Shown piece after piece: positions 8,756 to 18,381 of a stretch of 64,000 bases of DNA. A model generated the notes under the pieces. It made no database searches. It saw nothing but the letters and a program-made list of their open reading frames with translations, and was not told the origin of the DNA. Each line of letters begins with the position of its first letter. Position 1 is the first letter of the stretch. Both the position numbers and the translations under genes were made by a program. Source of the stretch: Rodentibacter sp. JRC1 (lineage in GTDB: Bacteria > Pseudomonadota > Gammaproteobacteria > Enterobacterales > Pasteurellaceae). Where the stretch lies: the NCBI RefSeq assembly GCF_020521555.1, contig NZ_BPWA01000001.1:310001-374000 (forward strand), written 5' to 3'.

Positions 8756-10147
8756 ATGAAAAAAAGACATTTTATATTAAGTAGTATTGCGTTAGGTTTA
8801 AGTGTTTTAGGCACCTCTATCAGTACACAGGCAAGTCTGCCGAGTTTTATCACCGAGCAAAACAGCCTAGCACCAATGCTTGAAAAAGTGCAGCCGGCAG
8901 TAGTAACCATTTCTGTGGAAGGCAAAGCAAAAACAAGCAACCGTTCTCCAATATATGATGATATTCCGGAGGAATTTAAATTCTTCTTTGGAGATCAATT
9001 CGCAGAACAATTTGGCAAACGGGGCGGATCACGTAATTTCCGCGGACTAGGTTCCGGTGTCATCATTAATGCCGATAAAGGTTATGTATTGACCAATAAC
9101 CACGTTATTAATGATGCGGATAAAATTAATGTAACCTTACAAGACGGGCGCGAATTTAAAGCGAAGTTAATCGGCAAAGACGAACAATCCGATATTGCAT
9201 TGGTTCAAATAGAAAAACCGTCAAATTTGACCGCACTTAAATTTGCAGACTCCGACAAATTACGAGTGGGAGATTTTACCGTAGCAATAGGAAACCCATT
9301 CGGTTTAGGACAAACCGTTACCTCAGGGATCGTTTCGGCTTTAGGACGTTCAACCGGTTCTGACAGCGGTGCTTATGAAAATTATATTCAAACGGATGCG
9401 GCGGTAAACCGAGGCAACTCAGGGGGAGCTTTAGTCAATTTAAACGGTGAGTTAATCGGGATTAATACCGCGATTATTTCTCCAAGCGGTGGTAATGCAG
9501 GAATCGCTTTTGCCATTCCAAGTAATCAAGCAAATAACATTGTTCAACAAATTTTAGAATTTGGTGAGGTTCGTCGAGGTTTACTGGGAATTAAAGGCGG
9601 TGAATTAAATGCCGATTTGGCAAAAGTATTCAACGTGAATGCCCAACAAGGTGCTTTTGTGAGCGAAGTGTTACCGAATTCCGCCGCAGAAAAAGCCGGA
9701 ATCAAAGCCGGTGACGTTATCACCGCAATGAATGGACAAAAAATCTCAAGCTTTGCGGAAATGCGCGCTAAAATCGCCACTTCCGGTGCCGGTAAAGAAA
9801 TTGAATTAACTTATTTGCGGGATGGCAAATCACAAAATGTGAAAGTTAAATTACAAGCGGATGACGGTAAAGGACAACATAGCGGTAACATTGAATTACA
9901 AGCCTTAGATGGAGCAGAATTAAGCAACTACAATGCCAAAGGCATAAAAGGAATTGAGATAACGAAAATTCAGCCTAACTCGCTTGCTGCACAACGGGGT
10001 TTGAAAGTCGGTGACATTATTATTGGAATGAACCGTCAAATGGTGGAATCAACGCAAGATTTACGTAAAGCGCTTGAAGAAAAACCTTCGGCAGTCGCAT
10101 TAAATATTTTGCGTGGCAATAGCAATTTCTATTTGTTGGTACAATAA
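8756..10147 (+). CDS. degQ: Periplasmic serine protease/chaperone of the DegP/DegQ (HtrA) family
   Basis: The 463-residue protein has a signal peptide (about 1-26), a trypsin-like domain and two PDZ domains (about 270-360 and 375-463). The catalytic triad is visible as H116 in TNNHVINDAD, D146 in EQSDIALV and S222 in NRGNSGGALV. It degrades or refolds misfolded envelope proteins as an oligomer. Length and two PDZ domains fit DegP/DegQ rather than the membrane-bound, single-PDZ DegS. The H. influenzae counterpart is called HtrA. It follows zapG but is separated by a terminator, so it has its own promoter. The segment 62-96 is the regulatory LA-loop-like insertion. Confidence 0.95.
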   Translation: MKKRHFILSSIALGLSVLGTSISTQASLPSFITEQNSLAPMLEKVQPAVVTISVEGKAKTSNRSPIYDDIPEEFKFFFGDQFAEQFGKRGGSRNFRGLGSGVIINADKGYVLTNNHVINDADKINVTLQDGREFKAKLIGKDEQSDIALVQIEKPSNLTALKFADSDKLRVGDFTVAIGNPFGLGQTVTSGIVSALGRSTGSDSGAYENYIQTDAAVNRGNSGGALVNLNGELIGINTAIISPSGGNAGIAFAIPSNQANNIVQQILEFGEVRRGLLGIKGGELNADLAKVFNVNAQQGAFVSEVLPNSAAEKAGIKAGDVITAMNGQKISSFAEMRAKIATSGAGKEIELTYLRDGKSQNVKVKLQADDGKGQHSGNIELQALDGAELSNYNAKGIKGIEITKIQPNSLAAQRGLKVGDIIIGMNRQMVESTQDLRKALEEKPSAVALNILRGNSNFYLLVQ

Positions 10148-10166
10148 AAGAAAAAGTGTGTCCTTT

Positions 10167-10251
10167 GTAGGGTGCGTTAGCCATAAGGCGTAACGCACCG
10201 TAAAATACCAATGAATTGTGGTGCGTTACGGCTTCGCCTAACACACCCTAC
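10167..10251. repeat. REP-like double palindrome (core only)
   Basis: GTAGGGTGCGTTAGCC and its partner GGCGTAACGCACC, then GGTGCGTTACGGC and GCCTAACACACCCTAC, form the same core as in 7581-7737, without the TATTATG ends. It lies downstream of the protease gene. Confidence 0.8.
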
Positions 10252-10305
10252 CGCGCCGGTACAATAAGCTAAAAAGTGCGGTTAGTTTTAACCTTGTTTT
10301 TAAAC

Positions 10306-10341
10306 AAACGGTGTTTCATCAAAAATGAGACGCCGTTTTTT
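10306..10341 (+). terminator. Rho-independent terminator before gyrA
   Basis: The 14-base stem AAACGGTGTTTCAT / ATGAGACGCCGTTT has a CAAAA loop and a T-run. It ends the protease transcript upstream of gyrA. Confidence 0.85.
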
Positions 10342-10416
10342 CATGGGAAAAACTAGGGAAAAACCCTCTCTTATGCTACAATTCAGGCAATTTTTTTGAT
10401 CGAAAAAGGAATACCC

Positions 10417-13050
10417 ATGACGGATTCAATCCATTCCTCTATTACCCCTGTCAATATTGAAGAAGAACTGAAATCTTCTTATCTCGACTATGCGATGTCG
10501 GTCATTGTCGGGCGTGCCTTACCTGACGTTCGTGACGGTTTAAAACCGGTACACCGTCGCGTCTTATTCTCGATGGATCGCGAAGGCAACACAGCGAATA
10601 AAAAATATGTAAAGTCGGCCCGTGTGGTGGGTGATGTAATCGGTAAATACCACCCTCACGGCGATTCTGCCGTATATGCAACCATTGTACGTATGGCGCA
10701 ACCTTTCTCCCTTCGTTATATGTTAGTGGATGGTCAAGGTAATTTCGGTTCGATTGACGGCGATGCGCCGGCGGCAATGCGTTATACCGAAGTACGTATG
10801 CAAAAAATTACGCAAGCCTTACTCACCGATTTAGATAAAGAAACTGTAAATTTCTCACCAAACTATGACGGCGAATTGATGATTCCGGATGTTTTGCCAA
10901 CCAGAATTCCCGCCCTTCTTGCAAACGGTTCTTCCGGTATTGCGGTAGGTATGGCGACCAATATTCCGCCGCACAACTTAAATGAAGTGTTAAACGGCTG
11001 TTTGGCTTATATTGATAACAATGAAATCACGATCGATGAATTAATGCAGCATATTCCGGGTCCGGATTTCCCAACCGCCGCATTGATTAATGGTCGTAAA
11101 GGGATTGAAGACGCCTATCGCACCGGTTGTGGTAAAATCTATGTTCGTGCCCGTGCAGCGGTTGAAACCAATGAAAAAGGTCGTGAGCAAATCATCGTAT
11201 CCGAATTGCCTTATCAAGTGAATAAGGCGAAACTGGTAGAAAAAATTGCCGAGCTTATTCGTGAGAAGAAAATCGAGGGTATCAGCAATATCACCGATCT
11301 TTCCAACAAAGAAGGGATTCGTGTTGAAATTGATATCAAACGGGATGCCGTAGGTGAAGTGGTGCTAAACCACTTGTACTCACTGACACAAATGCAAGTT
11401 ACTTTCGGTATCAATATGGTGGCATTGGATCATGGTCAGCCACGCTTGTTCAACCTGAAAGAAATCATTGAATCCTTTGTACTTCACCGCCGTGAAGTGG
11501 TAACCCGCCGTTCGATTTTTGAATTACGCAAAGCACGCGAACGCACCCATATTTTAGAAGGTTTAGCGGTTGCACGTTCTAATATTGATGAAATGATCGG
11601 TATTATTCGTCATTCTAAAAACCGTGAAGAGGCAGCAGCAGCCCTTAGCTCCCGTTCTTGGACGTTACATAGCGATATTATTAATTTACTTGATATTAAT
11701 GCCCGTCCTGATGATCTTGAAGAACATTTAGGCATTCAAGGCGAACAATATTATTTATCTCCCGCACAGGTTAATGCGATTTTAGAACTTCGTTTGCACC
11801 GTTTAACCGGTATTGCATTTGAAGAAGTGGTAAAAGAATATCAGGAATTATTGGTAAAAATTGCCGATCTTCTTCATATTCTCAATAGTGCGGAACGATT
11901 AATGGAAGTGATTCGTGAAGAATTGGAAGAGGTGAAAGCACAATTCGGTGATGAGCGTTTAACCGAAATCACCACAGCTTCCGGCGATATTGATTTAGAA
12001 GATCTCATTGCGCAAGAAGATGTTGTTGTAACCCTTTCTCACGAGGGATATGTGAAATATCAGCCGCTTACCGATTATGAAGCGCAACGCCGAGGCGGTA
12101 AGGGTAAATCGGCAACAAAAATGAAAGAAGAAGATTTCATTGAAAAATTATTAGTCGCCAATACACATGATACGATTCTCTGCTTCTCAAGTCGCGGGCG
12201 TTTATATTGGTTGAAAGTGTATCAGCTTCCGCAAGCAGGCCGTGGCGCACGTGGTCGCCCGATTGTGAATATTCTTCCGTTGCAAGAAAACGAACGTATT
12301 ACGGCGATCTTACCGGTATCCGCTTATGAAGAAGATAAATTTGTGGTGATGGCGACTGCCGGCGGTATCGTGAAAAAAATTGCACTCACCGAATTTAGCC
12401 GCCCACGTTCAAACGGTATTATCGCCTTGAACTTACGTGATGAAGACGAATTAATCGGCGTGGATATTACTAACGGTAACAATGAAATTATGTTGTTCTC
12501 TTCTCAAGGCCGTGTCGTACGTTTCGCTGAAAGTGCGGTGCGTGCAATGGGACGTTTGGCAACCGGTGTCCGCGGTATAAAACTTGCCTTAACAAATGAG
12601 TTGTCCGATGATGAAAGTGCGGTCGAAATTGAAGAAGTTTCTGATGAAAACTCGGAAGAAACCTTAGATCTCAATATTGATAAAGTGATTTCGTTAGTCA
12701 TTCCAAAAGGGGAAGGGGCAATCTTAACCGCAACACAAAATGGTTACGGTAAACGTACACAATTATCAGAATATCCAACCAAATCACGTAATACTAAAGG
12801 TGTGATATCCATCAAAGTGAGCGAGCGTAACGGTAAAGTTGTTGCTGCAACCCAAGTGGAAGAAACCGATCAAATTATGTTGATTACCGATGCGGGTACA
12901 CTGGTTCGCACACGTGTAAGTGAAATAGGGATTGTTGGTCGTAACACTCAAGGTGTTCGCCTAATCCGTACCGCAGAAGACGAACACGTGGTAAGCCTTG
13001 AACGTGTTTGCGATGTAGATGATGAAACATCAGATGATTTAAATGAGTAA
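10417..13050 (+). CDS. gyrA: DNA gyrase subunit A, with Ala at the Asp88 quinolone position
   Basis: The 877-residue breakage-reunion subunit of gyrase introduces negative supercoils with GyrB. The start [18 protein letters not shown] at 10417 follows AAAAAGGA and matches H. influenzae. The active-site Tyr is Y123 in AAMRYTEV, and the GyrA-box QRRGGKG lies near residue 560. Six C-terminal beta-pinwheel blades follow, and the tail is acidic. In the quinolone-resistance region, Ser84 is intact (HPHGDSAVY), but residue 88 is Ala (codon GCA at 10678-10680). H. influenzae has Asp there, and changes at that residue are known to reduce fluoroquinolone susceptibility. Asp to this codon needs two base changes, so it could be a lineage feature. 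Confidence 0.98.
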   Translation: MTDSIHSSITPVNIEEELKSSYLDYAMSVIVGRALPDVRDGLKPVHRRVLFSMDREGNTANKKYVKSARVVGDVIGKYHPHGDSAVYATIVRMAQPFSLRYMLVDGQGNFGSIDGDAPAAMRYTEVRMQKITQALLTDLDKETVNFSPNYDGELMIPDVLPTRIPALLANGSSGIAVGMATNIPPHNLNEVLNGCLAYIDNNEITIDELMQHIPGPDFPTAALINGRKGIEDAYRTGCGKIYVRARAAVETNEKGREQIIVSELPYQVNKAKLVEKIAELIREKKIEGISNITDLSNKEGIRVEIDIKRDAVGEVVLNHLYSLTQMQVTFGINMVALDHGQPRLFNLKEIIESFVLHRREVVTRRSIFELRKARERTHILEGLAVARSNIDEMIGIIRHSKNREEAAAALSSRSWTLHSDIINLLDINARPDDLEEHLGIQGEQYYLSPAQVNAILELRLHRLTGIAFEEVVKEYQELLVKIADLLHILNSAERLMEVIREELEEVKAQFGDERLTEITTASGDIDLEDLIAQEDVVVTLSHEGYVKYQPLTDYEAQRRGGKGKSATKMKEEDFIEKLLVANTHDTILCFSSRGRLYWLKVYQLPQAGRGARGRPIVNILPLQENERITAILPVSAYEEDKFVVMATAGGIVKKIALTEFSRPRSNGIIALNLRDEDELIGVDITNGNNEIMLFSSQGRVVRFAESAVRAMGRLATGVRGIKLALTNELSDDESAVEIEEVSDENSEETLDLNIDKVISLVIPKGEGAILTATQNGYGKRTQLSEYPTKSRNTKGVISIKVSERNGKVVAATQVEETDQIMLITDAGTLVRTRVSEIGIVGRNTQGVRLIRTAEDEHVVSLERVCDVDDETSDDLNE

Positions 13051-13078
13051 AGGTAATTCTAAAACTCACTAAATTAAC

Positions 13079-13130
13079 CTGCACCCTAAAATTGGATTAA
13101 ATATTAACTGATAAGGGTGCAGTTTTTTTT
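13079..13130 (+). terminator. Terminator after gyrA
   Basis: CTGCACCCT (13079-13087) pairs with AGGGTGCAG (13114-13122) and is followed by eight Ts. The loop is unusually long, at 26 bases. Confidence 0.75.
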
Positions 13131-13162
13131 ATAGAAAGATATTCATTTACAAATTTAATTCA

Positions 13163-14065
13163 TCATTTCAGAACAGAGTCTTTTTTCAAAATAATGACAC
13201 AACCTAAAATCACCATTAAACCGCTGATTGCTTGTGCCAAATTAATAGTTTCTCCTAAACTGAAATATCCAACAATAGCGGTTGAAATCGGGATAACCAG
13301 TTGTAATGTATTAAAAACCAGTATGCCTTGTTTCTTCACAATATAAAATGCCATTAACATTCCCGTAAGCATTCCATACATTCCGGCTAAAACTAACCCG
13401 CCTAATAAAATATAACTAACATTATATAATTGACTAAATGAATTTGTATGTAATGAAAAACATAAAAATATCATACCTGATAAAATTGCTGTAAATGTAC
13501 TAATTACTATCGTATTTAATTCTTTTGAAACATATTTAACAAGTAAATTTTGAATAGATTGAATAAAGATCGCAATACCAAGTAATAATGCTCCGTAGCC
13601 AAAACTATTTTCTCCAGATAAATTCTCGCCTGAAAAAACAAAATAAAGAGATCCCATAATCGCAATAATTGCCCCAAGATAAAATCGGATATTTTTAATT
13701 TTATTTCGTTCATCTTGGTAAAAAACGGCAGCCATAAAGATTGCTGACGGCATTGCTAAAATACCAAACACACTTCCGGCTACAGCAGATGTATATCTTA
13801 AACCTGTAATGAAAAAATACATATTACTTGTCATAAATACGGCTAACAATAAAAGCAATATAATTAATTTAGGTTTTTGAATAATTCCATATACTTCATT
13901 TCTAAACCGAATCGCACAGATAATTAAAAATAATATACCACCGGATAAAAACCTTACTGCATTATTATTAATTGTTTCAAAATGAAGGCTCATATATCTC
14001 ATAATAGGAAAACCAATACCCATTAAAATAATATAAGAAATTCTTGCCAATAACTCGTGCTTCAT
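13163..14065 (-). CDS. EamA/DMT-family transporter
   Basis: The protein has 300 residues and about ten hydrophobic helices arranged as two EamA repeats (about 5-140 and 155-295). Typical features are the N-terminal GIGFPIMRYMSLHFETINNNAVRFLSGG and the repeated start AGSVFGILAMPSAIFMAAVFYQDE. Family members export metabolites or amino acids in the inner membrane; the substrate is not predictable. The gene is distinctly AT-rich compared with gyrA and stands next to the restriction-modification operon. This suggests it may belong to the same variable segment. It converges on gyrA. Confidence 0.85.
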   Translation of the reverse strand: MKHELLARISYIILMGIGFPIMRYMSLHFETINNNAVRFLSGGILFLIICAIRFRNEVYGIIQKPKLIILLLLLAVFMTSNMYFFITGLRYTSAVAGSVFGILAMPSAIFMAAVFYQDERNKIKNIRFYLGAIIAIMGSLYFVFSGENLSGENSFGYGALLLGIAIFIQSIQNLLVKYVSKELNTIVISTFTAILSGMIFLCFSLHTNSFSQLYNVSYILLGGLVLAGMYGMLTGMLMAFYIVKKQGILVFNTLQLVIPISTAIVGYFSLGETINLAQAISGLMVILGCVIILKKDSVLK

Positions 14066-14171
14066 ATTTTTATTCTATATATCCGTTCGATCATCATTGC
14101 TATAGGCAGGTGATTATATATTATGATCCTAATGAACCAATAGAACTATTGAACAAATGTCAGCTATAAAA

Positions 14172-14223
14172 ATCTGCGCCTTAATCGGTTAGTTATTAAT
14201 CTAACTTTTTAAAGGCGGCAGAT
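14172..14223 (-). terminator. Hairpin downstream of hsdR
   Basis: Nested inverted repeats occur here: ATCTGC / GCAGAT outside, GCCTT / AAGGC in the middle, and GTTAG / CTAAC inside. It lies 35 bases beyond the hsdR stop. The T-run is poor, so termination is uncertain. Confidence 0.45.
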
Positions 14224-14257
14224 CAAACCAAGCACATTTTCTCTCAAAATACCGAGG

Positions 14258-17200
14258 CTATTGCTTGTTCCATTCCTCCCCAATCACTTCCGCTTGTTGA
14301 ATCACAAACTCAATGGCTTCACGTTGCAGATCGGGTGGATATTTGTATTGTCTTAATAAGCGTTGGATAAAAATTCGCATTCTTGCCCGCACGGCATCTT
14401 TATATTGCCAATCAATCGTTACGGATCGGCGGATTAAATCGGTGAGTTCTTTGGCAAGTTGCACCAACACCACATCGCCCAATAAATTGACCGCACTTTC
14501 ATTTTGAGCCAAAGCATCATAAAAGGCTAATTCCGTTTGACTTAAACCTAGCATTTCGCCCTGTGCCTGTTTTTGTTGGAAATCTTTGGCGAGCTGAACA
14601 AGTTCCTCTAAAATTTCAATTACCGACAATTGCTGATTATGATAGCGGTTCATCGCTTCTTTTAGCCGTTGTTCAAAAGTTTTTTGAGTGGCAAGATTGG
14701 CGATGCTACGTTCCCGAATTTCCGCTTTTAAGTATTTTTCCACCGCACTGAGCCATAAATTGGGGATTGCACTTTGTTTTACCGTGCTTAAAAATTCATC
14801 GGAAAGTAGGCTGATATTGGGGCGATCTTTATGCAATAAGTCAAACAAATCAACCACGCCATCGGAGGTAATCGCACGGTTAAGCCACTCGGTGAGTTTA
14901 AGCTGTTTATCACTCTTGCCTGTGGTGCTTTCTTTAGTCGTACTATTTTTCACAATCGTGGCTCGCACCGCATCATAAAACGCCAACTCGGCTTTATAAG
15001 GTTCGGTTTCAGGCAATGCCCCACACAAAGAAAGCCCTTTTTTCGCTAGCCGAACCGTCTCTAAAAACGCATTTTTGCGGGGTGTTTTGCCCTCCGGATT
15101 ATGCTGATCGAGTGCCAAAATATGGTTTGCCGCCTGTAAAATGCCATTGAGCAACGCATTGGGATCGCTTAATTGCAAAATGCCAGAAATTTCGACCGCT
15201 CTTCCCTGCACAGGCGTGGCAAATTGCCCCCGAATAATGCTGATATGCTCTCGCAATTTGGCAAATACCGCTTCCACATCGTGCTTCACATCCGAGCCTT
15301 TACCGCCTGCGTTGGTATATTGGCGTTTCGCCTCTTTCAACTCTTCCGTCAGCCCAATATAATCCACAATCAAGCCGCCATTTTCACGGCTTTTATTATG
15401 AAACACCCGATTCACCCGAGCAATCGCCTGCATTAAATTATGCCCTTTCATCGGCTTGTCAATGTACATCGTATGACAGCACGGAGCGTCAAAGCCCGTC
15501 AGCCACATATCCCGCACAATCACAATTTTGAGCGGATCATCAGGATCTTTAAAACGGCGTTCGAGGGTTTTCTTATCTTGATTATGTCTCTGCCAACTCT
15601 GCTCATCATTTGCACTGCTGGTCATCACAATCTTAATCGCCCCTTGTGTAACCTCATCACTTGCCCAATCAGGACGTAAAGCGGTTATTTTTTCAAATAA
15701 TTTGACCGCTATCGCCCGACTCATTGCCACAATCATCACCTTGCCGTCCACCACCGCAAGGCGTTGTTCAAAGTGATACACAAAATCTGCCGCTAAACGT
15801 TCCAAGCGTTGATCGTTGCCCACCAATTCCTCATAAATACGGAACTTGTACCCCTGCTCATTTTCATCGATCTGCTCCGCTTCTCGCACCACCTCGTCAA
15901 ATTCGTGGCTTTCGCCTAAACTAATTTGGCGAGCCTCATAGAAAATCGGCACCGTTGCCCCATCAATCACCGCATCTTCAAAATCATAAATCGACACATA
16001 ACGCCCAAACACCGCTTGCGTGTCTTTATCCTCCGCCTCAATCGGCGTGCCGGTAAAGCCAATAAAAGACGCATTCGGCAAGGCGTGGCGGAGATATTGA
16101 GCATAGCCCGTGCGATATTCCCCTTTGGCGTTAAGTTTTTGGCTAAATCCGTACTGGCTGCGGTGAGCCTCATCGGAAATCACGATGATATTTTCACGGA
16201 TATTTAACACAGGGTGGCGATCCTCTCCGTCTAATAAGCCAAATTTCTGAATGGTGGTAAAAATCACCCCACCGGCTTCTCGGCTGTTTAACGCTTGGCG
16301 TAACGCCTCTCGCCCGTCTGCCTGCACAGGCGTTTGTTTCAACACCGCAAAGCCCGCACAAAAGGTTTGATAAAGCTGACCGTCTAAATCATTACGATCC
16401 GTCACCACCACAATAGTCGGATTTTTCAAAGCTTTTTGGGCTAATAATTTCCCTGCATAAAACAGCATTGAAAGGGATTTACCCGAGCCTTGCGTGTGCC
16501 ACATCACACCAATTTTGCGATCGCCCTGCTCGCCACTTGCAATCAGCGTGCAATCAAGGGCTTCATTCACCCCATAATATTGATGATAAGCGGCAGATTT
16601 TTTGATAATTTTGCCCTTTTCATTGCTTTCAAACACAACAAAATTCTGCACATAATCTAATAACACCTCCGGCAACAGCACGCCATTGATGACCGCATCA
16701 AGCTCCTGTTCAAAGGGAATCCGCAGGCTGTTTTGCTTTTCATCCACCACACGCCAAGGGGTAAACCGCTCAAAGGGGGCAGAGAGTGAACCAATCCGAG
16801 CGGTTATACCATCAGAAATCACCAAAAGCTGATTAAAAATAAACAGATCAGCGATTTCTTCTTTATAGGTCTGCAACTGCCGCCACGCCATCGTTAAATC
16901 CGCCTCAATATTGAGCGGATTTTTCAGCTCACACACCATTAACGGCAAGCCATTCACATAACCGATCAAATCAGGAATCCGTTTGCCTTTCGAGCCTTGA
17001 ATATCAAGCTGATTAACCAGCAAAAAATGGTTATTTTCCACCGCTTGAAAATCAAGCAACAACGCCACATCGTGTTTTTGTTCTCCATTTTGCTGATACA
17101 CCACCGGCACGCCATTGCGTAAAAAATCGTAGACGGTTTGGTTTTTTTCCAACAAATCCCGCCCCTCAATTTGGCGAACTTTGCTTAACACCTGATCGAC

Positions 17201-17395
17201 CGCCAACATTGGCAACTGCGGATTTAACCGCTCCACCGCTTGACGCAAAATCGGCTCAAAAATGACCGCACTTGTACGCTCCCGCCACGGATTATACAAG
17301 CCCTCTAAAATCGTTTTGCCGTGAACATACTGCCAACCCACCGCCTGCAATTTCTCAATCGCACTCTGCTCTAACACCGCTTCGTTGATTTGCAT
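14258..17395 (-). CDS. hsdR: Type I restriction enzyme, HsdR subunit
   Basis: This is the motor and nuclease subunit, 1045 residues from the ATG at 17395. That start has AAGGAA upstream; longer frames run into a repeat element. Nuclease motifs are PD at 141-142 and ELK at 156-158. The SF2 motor has Walker A QGSGKS (about 301-306), ISDEAHRSQYG and FTGTPIE. The C-terminal half binds the methylase core. It is the last gene of the operon, separated from the FRG gene by 116 bases filled mostly by a palindromic repeat. That gap is unusual, as hsd genes are normally tightly coupled. The frame is complete. Without functional HsdM it should not restrict. Confidence 0.95.
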   Translation of the reverse strand: MQINEAVLEQSAIEKLQAVGWQYVHGKTILEGLYNPWRERTSAVIFEPILRQAVERLNPQLPMLAVDQVLSKVRQIEGRDLLEKNQTVYDFLRNGVPVVYQQNGEQKHDVALLLDFQAVENNHFLLVNQLDIQGSKGKRIPDLIGYVNGLPLMVCELKNPLNIEADLTMAWRQLQTYKEEIADLFIFNQLLVISDGITARIGSLSAPFERFTPWRVVDEKQNSLRIPFEQELDAVINGVLLPEVLLDYVQNFVVFESNEKGKIIKKSAAYHQYYGVNEALDCTLIASGEQGDRKIGVMWHTQGSGKSLSMLFYAGKLLAQKALKNPTIVVVTDRNDLDGQLYQTFCAGFAVLKQTPVQADGREALRQALNSREAGGVIFTTIQKFGLLDGEDRHPVLNIRENIIVISDEAHRSQYGFSQKLNAKGEYRTGYAQYLRHALPNASFIGFTGTPIEAEDKDTQAVFGRYVSIYDFEDAVIDGATVPIFYEARQISLGESHEFDEVVREAEQIDENEQGYKFRIYEELVGNDQRLERLAADFVYHFEQRLAVVDGKVMIVAMSRAIAVKLFEKITALRPDWASDEVTQGAIKIVMTSSANDEQSWQRHNQDKKTLERRFKDPDDPLKIVIVRDMWLTGFDAPCCHTMYIDKPMKGHNLMQAIARVNRVFHNKSRENGGLIVDYIGLTEELKEAKRQYTNAGGKGSDVKHDVEAVFAKLREHISIIRGQFATPVQGRAVEISGILQLSDPNALLNGILQAANHILALDQHNPEGKTPRKNAFLETVRLAKKGLSLCGALPETEPYKAELAFYDAVRATIVKNSTTKESTTGKSDKQLKLTEWLNRAITSDGVVDLFDLLHKDRPNISLLSDEFLSTVKQSAIPNLWLSAVEKYLKAEIRERSIANLATQKTFEQRLKEAMNRYHNQQLSVIEILEELVQLAKDFQQKQAQGEMLGLSQTELAFYDALAQNESAVNLLGDVVLVQLAKELTDLIRRSVTIDWQYKDAVRARMRIFIQRLLRQYKYPPDLQREAIEFVIQQAEVIGEEWNKQ

Positions 17396-17420
17396 ATTTT
17401 TCCTTACCATATTTTGCCCA

Positions 17421-17510
17421 TAGGGTGCTTTAGCCGTCAGGCGTAACGCACCAATTTCCAATATTTTGTCGTTTTTATAGTGCGTTACGGCTTTGCCTAA
17501 CGCACCCTAG
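17421..17510. repeat. REP-like palindrome pair inside the hsd operon
   Basis: The left half is TAGGGTGCTTTAGCCGTCAG and the right half GTGCGTTACGGCTTTGCC then TAACGCACCCTA. The element begins 2 bases after the FRG gene stop and ends 26 bases before the hsdR start. It could stabilise or partly terminate the upstream message. Confidence 0.8.
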
Positions 17511-17511
17511 A

Positions 17512-18381
17512 TTACTTCATATTTTCTAACATATACGATAATTCATCATTTGCTAAGGATATTGCCCCCATTAAATCAGGATATATTGTTGAATGGTCAA
17601 TTCCTATATGTTTTAAATGTGAAATAACATCATCTCTTAAAGAATTGGCAATATAAAACTTAGTGGCTAACTTATTTTTATGACGTTCATATTGTTCTTT
17701 TTTCTGCAAATCAGCATTATTCTCTATGTATTTTTCTAATGCATTTAGTTTTTCTGTTATCCTAGAATCAAATCCCCACTCAGTAAAAACTCCTTGTTGA
17801 GCTGTAAGCCTTCTATAATAATCAGTTTTAGGTATAATCAATTCATCATCTTTAAATAAATGATGACTGAAACTATATACCGCTCTATACTTTACATTAG
17901 TATCAAATTTTTCAAAGGCAAAAAATAATGCATTGTAAAAATTTCTAGTCCAATCAATATAAGGTGTTTTTAAACCTAAATGTTGTCCTATCGCCCAAAG
18001 CTCACGTTCATCATTTACTAAATTTTGATCTTTTAACCAAATTTTTCCATTTTCCTTAAATTTTTCTAAATGATCATTTCTTATTTTATTATAACGTTCT
18101 TGATCTACAACTATTTTAACCTTTTTATATATTTCCCTTTCTAAACTACTTGTTAATCGCCAATTTGAATCTCTATGACCTCGATAGAAAAACTGAACTG
18201 TTTTATTTTCTTCCTGCTTAAATATATACTCAAAAAGCTCTTTTAATTGTTCAGGTTCTTCTATTTTTATACAATAAATTTCACCTTTATATTTATCTGA
18301 ATAAATTTCTTTTTCAAATTTAAGAGTATTTTTATTCCAAACTGGTATATTATCTATATTTATTACCTTTATATCATTCAT
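17512..18381 (-). CDS. FRG-domain protein encoded within the type I RM operon
   Basis: The 289-residue protein has the FRG domain. The defining motif is FFYRGHRDSNW near 64-74, followed by the conserved ELWAIGQHLGLKTPYIDWT (127-145), the aromatic stretch FYNALFFAFEKF and TAQQGVFTEWG near 193-203. The family's biochemical activity is not known to me. It occurs in bacterial genomic islands and phage-defence neighbourhoods. Its ATG overlaps the hsdS stop (ATGA, 18378-18381), so translation is coupled. The sequence is strongly AT-rich compared with hsdR, pointing to a separate origin. A role as accessory effector or modulator of the restriction system is inference. Confidence 0.85.
   Translation of the reverse strand: MNDIKVINIDNIPVWNKNTLKFEKEIYSDKYKGEIYCIKIEEPEQLKELFEYIFKQEENKTVQFFYRGHRDSNWRLTSSLEREIYKKVKIVVDQERYNKIRNDHLEKFKENGKIWLKDQNLVNDERELWAIGQHLGLKTPYIDWTRNFYNALFFAFEKFDTNVKYRAVYSFSHHLFKDDELIIPKTDYYRRLTAQQGVFTEWGFDSRITEKLNALEKYIENNADLQKKEQYERHKNKLATKFYIANSLRDDVISHLKHIGIDHSTIYPDLMGAISLANDELSYMLENMK

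Noticed and set aside
17396..17461. Longer N-terminus for HsdR
   Set aside because: The extra residues are translated from a palindromic repeat; the ATG at 17395 has a good ribosome site.
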